Assembly (NCBI GenBank): GCA_003049485.1
Contig: PYST01000053.1
Coordinates: 1 to 64,000 of the forward strand
Length of the DNA: 64,000 nucleotides
Source: Ophioceras dolichostomum
Taxonomy: Eukaryota; Ascomycota; Sordariomycetes; Magnaporthales; Ophioceraceae
Direction: 5' to 3'
Shown here: one piece after another, positions 1 to 10,227 of the stretch
How positions within the stretch are numbered: the stretch's first letter is position 1
Layout of the letters: every line of letters begins with the position of its first letter
Position numbers and translations under genes: made by a program
Notes under the pieces: generated by a model
The model's input: only the letters and a program-made list of their open reading frames with translations
What the model was told of the DNA's origin: nothing
Databases searched by the model: none

Positions 1-59
1 ACACTCTTCAACTGGACCCCGACCCAGAAAACCATAATAGCAGGAGATTTCAACTCTAG

Positions 60-503
60 TGTGACGACCAGGAATGTAGCCAGCACGGAACACGTCAGGA
101 GAACCCCACACCAAGAGAAGGAACCCCGCATATGAGAACCCCACGCAGGAAATCACGGGACCATGTGTGTGCTAAGAGAAAAGAGATCGCGATGATCGCA
201 TTGCGATCGCTTCAATCAAAGGATGAGTGATCGCAACGCTCGATGAACGATCACTTCGATCACCTTTCCAGCAGCGGATATATAAGAACACACTTCCTAC
301 CTCCATAGTTTAGATAGTTAGGACTACTGGCTCTTCAGTAGTCAAAGCGATAAATACATCTAGTCCTTACTAGAGACCGATCACCAGAACCTCAGCACGC
401 CATCCCACTCCTGAACTGTTTACCTGAAGGACAACCCCCCTTCTGATCCACACTGCACCTCGACCCTACCCTGTAGCCTCTTGGTGTGATACTGATCGTT
501 ACA
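60..503. mobile_element. Solo-LTR-like sequence, family A (444 bp), no target-site duplication
   Basis: The segment begins TGTGACGACCA and ends TGATCGTTACA, near-perfect inverted ends with the TG...CA of an LTR. It holds a TATA box (TATATAAG, 279-286) and a cluster of GATCGC/GATCAC motifs at 185-262 that look like U3 repeats. It interrupts the LINE between the endonuclease GDFN motif and the RT-upstream linker. The flanking 5-mers (tctag at 55-59, aacaa at 504-508) do not match, so it is not a simple solo-LTR insertion. No internal retrotransposon domains are present here. Confidence 0.65.
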
Positions 504-1897
504 AACAAATTCGCACCAAGCTGCAGGCGGCTCAGAGTATCAGAAGAAGCCCTCACCAAGTTTAGGAATATTGTAAGGGCAGGGATGCCTGCACTCCCAG
601 CCCTCCCCCCGCAGCCTAACTCAGCAGCGCTGGACGCGGCAACAGAAAGCCTCACCTCCCTCCTCTGCGGAGCGCACCAGGCGGTCGGGTCGACGACCTG
701 GCGAGACGGCCAAGGGCAGCCCTGGTGGAATAGTACTTGCAAAGCAGCGAGGCAACTCATGACCCAAGCCAAAAGGAAAGGCGGCCTAGTAACGGAGGAA
801 ATCCAAACTTTCCACTCCACCGTCCGGAGAGCCAAACGGGCTCACGTCGCCAATATAATCGACTTGGCGTCGGACGCAAAAACACTCTAAAAAATCACAA
901 GCTGGCACACTTAGCCCCGCGGTCTGACTACCGCCTCTCACCCACGGGGACAAGGCAGTAACGGATCCAAAGGAGAAAGCGGAACTCCTAAGAGACAGCT
1001 TGCTAAAGTACTTTTCAGCGGCCCACGACCTTCCTTACGACCCTCTCACACCCGGAAGAGTACCAGGGCCCTCCCCTGTTGTGGGACAACCAAATCTCTC
1101 TCCAGGAGTGTAAAGCCTGCACGGTCGACGCCGGCAACACCGCTCCGGGCTTAGACTCCCTCTTTGTCCGGCTACTCAAAGCGGCCTGGCCAGAGATCGG
1201 GCAATACACCTACTCACTCTTTCAAGCCTGCATCCGAGCCGGCCACCACCCTCGGGCCTTCCGCGAAGCAGTGGTCATGCTACGGAAACTAAACAAAACA
1301 GACTACACCTAAGCCAAGTCGTTCAGACCGATCGCCCTCTTACCCTGCCTCGGCAAGGGCCTCGAGCGGCTGATAGCCAAAAGACTCACCTGGGCTGCCA
1401 GCTCCCAAGGAGTAATCACCCCTCAACATTTCAGGGCGGCCCCAAAGAGATCGGCAATCGATCTAACAGCATGCGTCGCATACGATATCGAAGGGGCCCT
1501 GGAGAACTACCAGTACGCTCTACTAGCAACCATGGACGTCAAAGGGGCGTTTGACGCGGTACTCCGACGGCGCCTCCTCCAACACCTCCTCCAAGAAGGC
1601 TGGCCATTTAACCTCGTCAAATGGGTCGGGTCCTTCACGTCTGACAGGAAGATCACAGCCCGCCTGGAAGACGCTACAACAGGGCCCCTCCAATCGGAAT
1701 GCGGACTCCCGCAAGGCTCACCTGCCTCCCCAATCCTCTTCATGCTATATATAGCGTCAGCACTAGGCCCCTCTACCCGCTTCTGCTACGTAGACCATCG
1801 GGATTTGCACCACTGGGCCTTCCCCGGAAGCATGCGCTAAGAAGGCGGCCGAGGAGATCGAAGCGATCCTCCACTGGGGCGAGGAAAACAGCGTCAC

Positions 1898-2179
1898 TGT
1901 TGGAAGGCCCAGGTTGAAAGCGATTGCACGCGTGCGGTATGTGAGGGGGTTGCCAAAGCAGGTTCAATTCTTCATATGTTCTAAGCTAGGTTCTATGGAA
2001 AAAGGAGAGGGAGAGTCCCTCTCCTTAAGTACAGGAAGAGGTGGAAGGTCGATGATGTTGACTGAGGCAATCGTTGACGTAGTCGTTGACGTTGTGACTT
2101 GGCCAGAGCCTCGTGGTCACTCGAGGCTTTGCGGTCAACAACTCTGATGATTGGTGATCATCAGTCAACACAATCAACA
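1898..2179. mobile_element. Solo LTR, family B, copy 1 (282 bp) inside LINE reverse transcriptase
   Basis: The element starts TGTTGGAAGG, ends AATCAACA, has TGTTG/CAACA inverted ends and is flanked by the perfect duplication GTCAC (1893-1897 and 2180-2184). Removing it with one GTCAC restores the LINE reading frame exactly: GEENSV joins TFSLEKSK. It is about 94% identical by eye to the copy at 3734-4011. The orientation of the parental element cannot be told. Five-base duplications and TG/CA ends are typical of Ty1/copia or Ty3/gypsy LTRs. Confidence 0.9.
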
Positions 2180-3733
2180 GTCACATTTAGCTTAGAGAAG
2201 AGCAAGTTAATGCACTTCTCCCGCAGGAAGAATTCCTCGACCCCGCCCATCACTACGGGGAGGCTCACAATCGCCCAAACACCAGCCCCGGCACTCCGAT
2301 GGCTTGGAGTCTGGTTCGACAAAAAGCTCCATTTCGGCCCACATGTGAAATACCGGGCAACGCAGGCTGAGAAAGTGGTCAGACACCTCCAGAGTTTCTC
2401 TAACACCTGCCACGGCCCTCCGGCAGCCGCCCTACGACAAGCAGTAATCACTGTTATACTCCCAATTCTATTCTACGGAGCAGAAGTCTGGTACGCGGGC
2501 CGTACCAAACCGGACCGCAGCAGGGCTCGGCGACCAATAGGCACCCACCAGGAGCACCTCCTCGACATAACCGACAGGTTGATCAAAAGCTCCCTCAGAG
2601 CAGTCCTCCCCGTTTGGAAAACGACTCCAACCGCCGCACTTCATCGAGAAGCAGCCATCCCTCCGGCAAGAGTCCTCTTAGAGGGAATCAGAGCCCGCTT
2701 CGCAGCCCGAATCCAAACGGTAGCCTAGGCCATCCCCTAGTCCACCGCGCATGCCGCACCCCGGTGAGGCGGAACAGCAGCCACGGCATCGGAGATGCGG
2801 ACCGCCCAGACCGCCTCCAAACGAACCTGCAACACGCCGCCAGGCTCCTCCTGGAAGCCCAACGGCCCCTGCTCCTACTCCAGAAACGACACCCGGCCGA
2901 ACTCAAACCGTTCGTCACCAATCGAAAGAAGGCAGCAGAGGCCTTTACGAAATGGGCCGGGGCGCTGCCCCCGAACGAGGCCATTGTGTACTCTGACGGG
3001 TCCAAGAACGGGAAAGCAGTTGGGTACGGATACATCATCGTCAGGGACAAAACCAACATCGGCCAAGGCCGAGGGAGACTCCCAGAACCAGCTGAGGTGT
3101 TCGACGGAGAGGCAGTCGGGGCATGGCAGGGCCTAAGGTACGCGCTCCGGCTCACTACAGCCCCTATAGTCCATGTTTGCCTGGACAACAGCTCCGTCGG
3201 CGCAGCCTTAAAGGACACCCAGCAGATAGCTCACGAGAGGCTTTCCGACTCTTCTAGGCTTCTGGAGAAAGCCGCGAGATCCGGGTAAAGTGGGTACCCG
3301 GCCATGAGGGGGTGGCAGGAAACGAGGCGGCCGACCAACTGGCCAAGGAAGGGACCGAGCTATCCGGCCCCCCAAAAGAGGCCCCAATGGTCGCAGGGGT
3401 TAAGGGAATGGCCAGAAAGCTCGGGAGGAACGCCTGGAACGACTGGTGGAAGGAAGGGACCACCAACCGGTATAAGGAACTAGGGCTTACGGAGGTGCAT
3501 ACCTCCTGCCCCCCAGCACATTCCCTCCCACGCCGCACCCTCCACCAGCTTATCGCTGCCCGGACCGGCCACGGAGACTTTCAGTGGTACCACGAGAAGT
3601 TCGACCACGCCGAAAACCCCCCTGCTCCTGCGGGGAAGATCGAACCCCAGCGCAGATGGTATATTGCCGAAAGGCGTGCCAGCTCCGCACTTCCTGGCCG
3701 AAGGCCGACCCAGCTCCTGAGAGCAACCGATAC

Positions 3734-4011
3734 TGTTGGAAGGCCCAGGTAGAAAGCGTTTGCACGCGTGCGATATGAAGGGTTGCCAAAGCAGGTTCAA
3801 TTCTTCATGTGTTCTAAGCTAGGTTCTATGGAAGAGACAGAGGGAGAGACCCTCTCCTTAAGTACAAGAGAGGTGGAAGGTCAATGACGTTGACTGAGGC
3901 AATCATTGACGTAGTTGTTGACGTTGTGACTTGGCCAGAGCCTCGTGGTCACTCGAGGCTTTGCAGTCAACAACTTTGATGATTGGTGATCATCAGTCAA
4001 CACAATCAACA
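3734..4011. mobile_element. Solo LTR, family B, copy 2 (278 bp) inside LINE C-terminal region
   Basis: Same family as 1898-2179, with the same TGTTGGAAGG start and AATCAACA end. It is flanked by its own duplication GATAC (3729-3733 and 4012-4016), which differs from that of copy 1. Excision joins APESNRY to EYWK in one frame. Differences from copy 1 are mostly C/T and G/A transitions, one 3-base gap near the start and one 1-base gap. The distinct duplications show two separate insertions rather than one insertion later copied. Confidence 0.9.
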
Positions 4012-4548
4012 GATACGAATACTGGAAATGTCTAATCTAGAAACCGGAGCTGTTCGAGCGCTTCACTAAAACGACCAAATTCTTCACAGAGATATGCCCC
4101 TGGAAGAAGGCGCCAATAAGCGCATAAACCAAATAATAACCATCCACTACCCGCAAAAGGCTCGAGGACCTCTAAGCGGCCAACCTTCCGGACGCGGCAC
4201 ACCAGTACTGCTCGCGCCCACGACAACTAATCCTCTCCCCCTTCAAAGACAGATATAGCATTAAAACGCCCACAGCAGCTGCTACAAACAGAAGCAACGA
4301 AACGCCGAGCGCCAGCCCCGAGCTAATAGGGGGGCGTGAATGCGGCTTGAAGAACAGGTACGAAATGGGGCGCCATGCCCCAGAGCACGATATGCTAGCT
4401 ATTCCTCGTTCTGTGTTTGTGTTCCCTCTCTTTAACCTCACATTCAAGCGCTAGTTCCTTGTACATAGTCGCTCGGTAGTCGCTAACACGTCTTATGCTC
4501 TTCGGGAGGCAGGGATCTCGGGTAGATTCCGACTTCAGACGTTAAGTA

Positions 4549-4573
4549 CATCATCATCATCATCATCATCATC
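4549..4573 (+). repeat. (CAT)8 microsatellite, probable LINE 3' tail
   Basis: Eight CAT units plus one base follow TAAGTA about 420 bases after the LINE stop codon. Tad1-like LINEs often end in short simple repeats, so this probably marks the 3' junction of the LINE with the NLR relic that follows. Confidence 0.7.
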
Positions 4574-4689
4574 CGCCAAATATTCGACCCCACACAGCCG
4601 CTAACGAGAGGCCATTGTTCTGTCCTATCTTGTGGTGAGTTCCTGACGCGTCCATGATAAGACAGTAGCTCCCAGGCACTGATCCGAGA

Positions 4690-7223
4690 CGGGTTTGCAA
4701 ATTTTCGCAGTTCTGCCGTCATTGACAGCCTTCGATCTATTCATCATCACTCCCCATCAACAGCAGTCTTACACTTCTACGCGTCCGACATCCTGCATCC
4801 GGATTGTTTCCAGCCTCGGGAGCAAATTTCCGTCCATGATGTCTTCCTGTCCTTGGTCGCCCAGCTGGTTTTACCTCATCAGTCACGGGGTGATATCCTC
4901 TGATCATTAACTACGTTCATGGGAGACAGCGACGAGGAGTTGCCCCTGCAGTTGCTCATCCGTGTCTTCACGATAGCTGTGCCAAGGCTCCAGCAAGTCT
5001 TTGTCATCATTGACAGCCCCATTGGATGCTCCGAACTCGATCTTCTCATAGTGACTCTAGCGCAAGTTGGCCGAGAGAATTTGCCGGGGCTTCATCTCTT
5101 CGTCGCTGGGGAGGATCATCCGACACTCAAAGCATTGCTGGCTGGAAGCTGGTCATATTCCCAAAGAGTTTCGATCAACTCTCTTGGCCGGCTGCACGAA
5201 GAGGTAGCCGTCATCGGATCCAATGAACAGATTTGAGAGCCTCGAAAGTACGTACATAAACTAACACGATACCGCTATCCAACCCACGTCTCCTTCAAAT
5301 TTGATTGTTTACTGAAGCTTCAGTCGGACAGTGATCTGCCGGACGAGTTTATTATCAAACACCTATGGTTCGAGTGGTACTGGGGAGAGGGTAGTGGAAT
5401 GCCCCACCCGAACTCGAAAGATTTTCATATCGCTATATCCTCCCTCCTAACTCCGACGACTCGGCAACAAGCCTGCGTAAGCGGTTGTTGATCTGGGTTG
5501 GGTTCGCGTTTCGGCCTCTACTCATTGAAGAGGCGGCCGAAGCACTTCGCTTGGACGCGAACGCCATTGGCAGCCTGTTGCCAGAAGCGCGGCCCGTTAC
5601 GCCGGAAGACGTCCTGCAGATCTGCCCTGACTTTGTACGGCAGACAACTCGCTACTCCAGCGACAGCACCGCCGGAGCTATCGCTCTCATCCACTCATCG
5701 GCCCAGCCCCTTATAGACTCATATGTGGACTGCTGGAGTCCGCATCTAGAAATCGCCCTCGCATGTCGGCGCTATCTGCGGCTCCTAGACCGGCCCGACC
5801 AAATATGCTCCCCGGAGTATCTGCAACGATAACCTCTTGCCAAGTATGCGGCTCGTTTCTGGCATCGCCACATGCAGGGGGCTTATTTGCGGAACCAGGG
5901 TGTGGACTCCCTGCTCCAGGCGGCTCTCGATTTTCTCTACACTCCCAACGACGTTTGCTTGCGAAGCTGGGTAAGCCTTTTCGATCCAGACAGTCCATGG
6001 GTTGCTGGGGGGAATGCGTCTGGGGACCGGCAGCCCATATCGACACCTTTGTATTACGCGTCGTGTCTGGGCCTTCTGCCATTGGTCGACAGACTCATCG
6101 AGGCGGGTGCAGATGACATCAATGCCCGAGGCGGGCTCCACGGCACAGCTCTCCAGGCTGCAGCATATCGCGGGCATCAGGCCGTCGTGGAAGTTCTCCT
6201 GCAGCGTGGTGCGGATCTCTTCGTCCGCAGTGGGCTCCATGGCACTGCCCTCCAAGTCGCTAAATTTATCGGACACTTGGAAGTCGTGGATGTGCTCCGA
6301 GCCAGCATGCAGGCCCGTCAGCGGCCACCAGGGCTGACACTCGACGAGGACTGGACTGAGCAGCCCAGACACATCGACTTGCATCGCGGGGAGGATCCGT
6401 CCGAATTCCGCGCAGTGCTCGGCGACGGCGGGATGGGATGGGTGGACAAAGTTCGTAGCCTCGCGAGCGGCTCCGTCTTCGCACGCAAGACCATGCGAGT
6501 CTCGCCGAGCCGGCGGCAAGGTCTTTTGGATGAGGTGCCCCTTATGGAGCGTCTCAAACACGTCCACATCGTCGCGGTTCTTGCCTCCTATTACATCCCG
6601 CCTTTCTTCTACATCGTGATGAAACCCGTTGCTGATTCGGATCTGCGATCGTATCTGGAGCGTGCAGACGCCAACCCTGCTTGGCTGGCTCAATGGATTG
6701 GATGTCTGGCCAACGGACTGGCGTACATTCACAGCCAGCGGGTCAAACACAAGGATATCAAGCCTTCCAACTTGCTGGTTTACGGAGACAATATTCTCTA
6801 TACCGACTTCGACTTGGCTCATGTGTTCAAGAGCTTAGAAGATATCTCCACCCGCCCAACCGGGCACACTCGGTCGTACAGTGCCACCGAGGTTGTCCGT
6901 GGAGGAGAGCGTACCCCTTCCACCGATGTCTTCTCGCTGGGGTGCGTCTACACCGAGATGCTGACCGTCATCGGCGGCAGGCGGCTCGATAAACTCAAGG
7001 AAACCCTGCGAGAAGTGGATATCGGCTACATTACCGCGGGCCCAACAAGGCGAAAGCCGTCGCTTGGCTACAGCAGCTAAGCTTCGATGAGAGGGCTGAG
7101 GAGTTGGATAGAGTTGTGCACATTGTCAAGTCCATGCTCTCCGGAACACGGCCTGACGCGGCAGCGCTATCGCAGGGCGTAGGCTTCATGAGTTGTGTTC
7201 TTTGCAAGCATACAGACTCATGA
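4690..7223 (+). pseudogene. NLR-type receptor relic: NACHT - winged helix - ankyrin repeats - protein kinase
   Basis: Coding blocks run in a consistent domain order but in different frames. NACHT core: SSAVIDSLRSIH (about 4709), FLSLVAQLVLPHQSRGDIL followed by an in-frame TGA (4901-4903), then the Walker-B-like VFVIIDSP (about 5000) and a TGA at 5234-5236. Winged-helix part in frame 1: LRKRLLIWVGFAFRPLLIEEAAEAL (about 5472-5550). An in-frame TAA at about 5830 is followed in the same frame by PLAKYAARFWHRHM. Two or more ankyrin repeats lie at about 6040-6310 (GLHGTALQAAAYRGHQAVVE, GLHGTALQVAKFIGHLEVVD). A Ser/Thr kinase follows at about 6390-7020 with DGGMGWV, FARKT, HKDIKPSN, YTDFDLAH and DVFSLGC. 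A one-base shift near 7040 throws the last 59 codons (AVAWLQQLSFDERAEELD, stop TGA 7221-7223) into frame 3. The Walker A motif and the N-terminal effector domain are missing on the LINE side. Confidence 0.8.
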
Positions 7224-8027
7224 CCGCAAGAAGCAGTGTGGAGGTGCAATTGGCATCGTAGTAAAGCTCCGAGCTACAAGCCGCTGAACTTTTTTCGTCG
7301 GAGGACTATATCTCGGGGCTGATGAGCCGGCCATAGACGTTTTGGCAATCTGATGATGGTTCCTTGTTGGTGATGGTGGTGTTTCTTATCCCTTCGTTCA
7401 TGTGTTGAGGGCATTTGGTCTCATTACTCCATTTTCCTCTGTCTGATTTCATTTCTAGACTCTTTCATGTTCGATCGTTTTTATCGGACTGTATTCCCAT
7501 TTTCTTTAGGCCCCTGGCGGAGAGGAGGCGGATGCATCTGTCGATTGATGCAGCAAGCGGCTCGTCATCCGCTATCTTAACCATTCAACCGGGACAGGCC
7601 CGGAAATTTATTCTCGGAGTTTAAGTTTATTAATTGCTCTTTATTGCTTATGCATCCCTCCTCGGATCGGGTACCCTCGCATCGGGCGGCAGAACAAGTG
7701 CCATATGAAGTCCGGTTCGGCCGGATGAAGGATTGTCCTGCCTTCTGACCTGGAGGGGGGACAATCCTTCTTTGCGGGGATGAAATATTGGTGTAGTTAA
7801 AGAGGCTATTGTGAGAAAAATGTCCGTGGGAGAAATCGAAAACATGAGAAATAAGCCAGATAGGTAGGATTTTGGAGCGTAATGTCGGTACCCTCCTGGT
7901 ATCGTCACCCCGAAATCCAGGTCCTTGTCTTCACCAGCGGGGAAATATCCTTTCTGCCACAACCCCTCCCTGCCATGCTCCAGGAACTATCGCCCATTCG
8001 ATGCCATTCGGACTACCTCCAGCGCGC
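7224..8027. other. Intergenic, NLR relic to sugar transporter 3' end
   Basis: No credible gene. Bases near 7700-8027 probably hold the 3' untranslated region of the minus-strand transporter. I saw no repeats or RNA genes. Confidence 0.6.
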
Positions 8028-10227
8028 CTAGACAACGTGCTCAGCTTTCTCCTCCGGCTTGTCCTTCTCATGGACGGCAGTGTCGCTGCCATGGGCGCCG
8101 TTCTCGCCCCTGAGAATAGCCGCGAGGCCGATCTCGACGTTGATCTCCTCCATGCGCTCCACATCTGCCTGCGCGGTTCCCTCGGAGCCAAAGATGATGT
8201 CCTGCAGTCCTCCAGTTAGCTAGGATCGTCTTCAGTGAGGCTGCTTGTGAGGCGTGGGTAAGGGTGACGTGACGGACCATCTCCTCAAGCGTGAGCCGTT
8301 TGGTCTCTGGCACGAAGAACCAAATGAACCCGGCGCCGATGAAGGTAAGAATGCCGAAGATGAGGTAAGTTCCGTAGGTGATGCTCTGTAGCATGATCGG
8401 AGTGACTTGGCCGACGATGAAGTTGTTCCTGGCAAGACGAGGCACATGTTAGCACAAATAGAAAGGTAGGACAGCTTAGGGCCAAGGGTGCCAGGGGTAA
8501 AGGGACGCTTTCCGGGCACGTACATCCAGTTACTCGAAGCACCAAGAGCGACACCATAAGGACGCGAGCTGAGCGGCCAGATCTCGGCAATGATGATCCA
8601 GGCACACGGCCCCCAGGAATATCCGAAGTGGATGACGAACAGCCAGACCATGCAGACGGCGGCCCAGCCCGCAGCGGCCTGCTCGTTGAAACGGTCGATA
8701 TTCTTGGCGAGAATGATGGCAATGATGATGTGGCAGGTGGCCATGCCGATGGCGCCGATGGTGAGCACGGGCTTGCGGCCGACACGGTCGATCCAGAGCA
8801 CCGACGGGATGGTGAAGAGGAACATCACGATGCCGACGACGCCCGTGGCCAGCAGCGAAGTCGTGTTGCTGCTCAGACCCAACTGCTTGAAGATCGACGG
8901 AGCATAGTAAAGCACAGCGTTGATGCCGCTCCACTGCTGGAAGAACATGGTGACGGTAGCGACGACGACGCGGCGGAACATGGCCTTGCTCTTGAACAGC
9001 GACGCGGCCGCCACCCACTGCAGCTTGAAGACGTTCCACGCCGTCGGGTCCTGGAGGTGCGGGAAGTGCTCTGCGACAGTTCGCTTCTCGAACAGAGACT
9101 GAGCCTTGATCTCGAGGAATTCGAGCTCGACGAGTTCGTGGTTCGCGTCTAGTCCGCGGAGGTGGGATAGCACGGCCCGGGCCTCCTCCTCGCGCCCGTG
9201 GTGGACAAGCCAACGCGGCGAGAAGGGCATGAAGATCATGCCGACGAACAGGATCACGGCGGGCGCGAGCTGGAGAGTCGTTGGGGTCAGCCAAGCAGCA
9301 TCCACTTGCTGGCCTAGCTCTGTGCCGCCAATGAAGTTGGTGCCGCTATTGGGTCGAGTTAGTACTCCACGTTAGGTTTTCAGGGGTTCAGACTACCTAT
9401 GCAGTGAGATACATGGCAGAATATCCCAGAGCCAAGATACGTACTAGTCGATCCAGAAACTGATCATAATACCGAAGCAAATCGACAGCTGCTGAGTGGC
9501 CACCAGAGCCCCTCGTACCTCAGGGGGAGCCACCTCCGAGTTGTAGATGGGGATGATCATGGCCAAGCTACCGACGCCCATACCACTGCAAGCCGAGCCG
9601 ACGAGCGAGTTAGTCTTTGCCCCCAATTCTGCGGATGTGAGATGGACTGGTAAACAGAGACATACGTGATGAACCGGCCAGCAAGGATCGCGTCGTGACC
9701 AGCTTGGATAGCAGTGGCCTGAATGACCACGCCGAGCATGAAGACTGCGCAAGCAACCAGCACGCCGTATTTGCGGGACAAGATCTCGGCGATGAAGCTG
9801 GAGAGCAAGGTGCCAATCCAGGCGCCCAGCTCCAGGATGGCAGTGAGCCAGCCCTTCTTCGACTGATCCGCGTTCGGATCAATGGGGTCATACTCTCCCA
9901 TGTCTATCTCATCGCTCGGAGCCTTCGGTCAGAGAGGTGCATCCACCAGACAACGTCTCCAAATAGGATGGATGCTAAGTGAGGTATATGCTTTTTGGGG
10001 GGCAAAAGGGCCACCTTACGAATCTGGAACGAAGGCATGGCGAGCACGCCCGAGAACATGCCCTGATTGTAGCCGTAGAGGATGCCGCCGATGCAAGCAA
10101 ACGCCGCGATGCGGAAGACCCTGAAGTTCTTGACCAGAGCGCGCGCTCCGCTGGCGCCCATCAGGGCCTGCCGCTTGTGCAGCGCGGCATCGTAGAACGC
10201 AGTGCCACCCGCGGCTCCGCCGGCCAT
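8028..10227 (-). CDS. MFS sugar (hexose) transporter, 577 aa, six exons
   Basis: A plasma-membrane major-facilitator sugar permease of the hexose transporter subfamily. Exons in transcript order: 10227-10020, 9903-9666, 9585-9445, 9345-8524, 8428-8278, 8201-8028 (1734 nt). All introns have GT...AG ends; the last has a clear GCTAAC branch site but an unusual GTCCGT donor. The start is ATG of MAGGAAGG. Family marks in order: CIGGILYGYNQG in the first helix, MGEYDP, GRFITGMGVG after helix 4, PIYNSEVAPPEVRG, PFSPRWLVHHGREEEA in the central loop, FQQWSGINAVLYYAP in helix 7, WIDRVGRKP, and FVPETKRLTLEEM before the charged cytosolic tail. Length and the 12-helix pattern fit the family. Substrate (glucose, other hexose, xylose, quinate) cannot be decided from these motifs. 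Divergent from the long gene-free region to its right. Confidence 0.93.

Larger units (their letters stand above)
1..4127 (+). pseudogene. Broken LINE ORF2 (endonuclease - reverse transcriptase - RNase H - zinc knuckle)
   Basis: The coding blocks jump between frames. The endonuclease end (IIAGDFN) is in frame 1 up to base 59. The linker with PWWN is open from 504 and stops at TAA 888-890, reading on as KITSWHTLAP. RT blocks include SFRPIALLPCLGKGLERL, preceded by an in-frame TAA near 1310, then MDVKGAFDAV (about 1532) and GLPQGSPASPILFMLY (about 1705). The YVDD motif at about 1785-1797 reads YVD and then shifts frame into DIGICTTGPSPEA. The frame resumes after the solo LTR with FSLEKSKLMHFSR and LRWLGVWFDKKLHFGPHV. 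Another shift lies near 2728. RNase H shows the Asp of YSDGSK, the Glu of FDGEA, the Asp of CLDNSS and, after a further shift near 3290, WVPGHEGVAGNEAAD. It cannot encode a working protein. Confidence 0.85.
1..4573 (+). mobile_element. Degenerate Tad1-like LINE (non-LTR retrotransposon), 5' end outside window
   Basis: The stretch carries, in order, the hallmarks of a fungal Tad1-clade LINE. These are an endonuclease GDFN motif (about 43-54), an RT-upstream linker (504-887), reverse transcriptase (about 1060-2500), RNase H (about 2980-3360), a CxCG...C zinc-knuckle region (about 3600-3670) and the usual FFTEICPWKK-type C terminus ending in TAA at 4125-4127. After a roughly 420-nt 3' part, a (CAT)n run at 4549-4573 looks like the simple-repeat tail such LINEs carry. 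The element is dead: it has several stops and frameshifts and is interrupted by three LTR sequences (60-503, 1898-2179, 3734-4011). The family call is confident. The exact 3' boundary is inferred, and the 5' boundary is not visible. Confidence 0.85.

Noticed and set aside
5872..7080. Ankyrin-kinase frame as an independent functional gene
   Set aside because: The same frame continues upstream through a single TAA into NLR winged-helix sequence, and the kinase C terminus is frameshifted near 7040. It is part of a larger dead gene.
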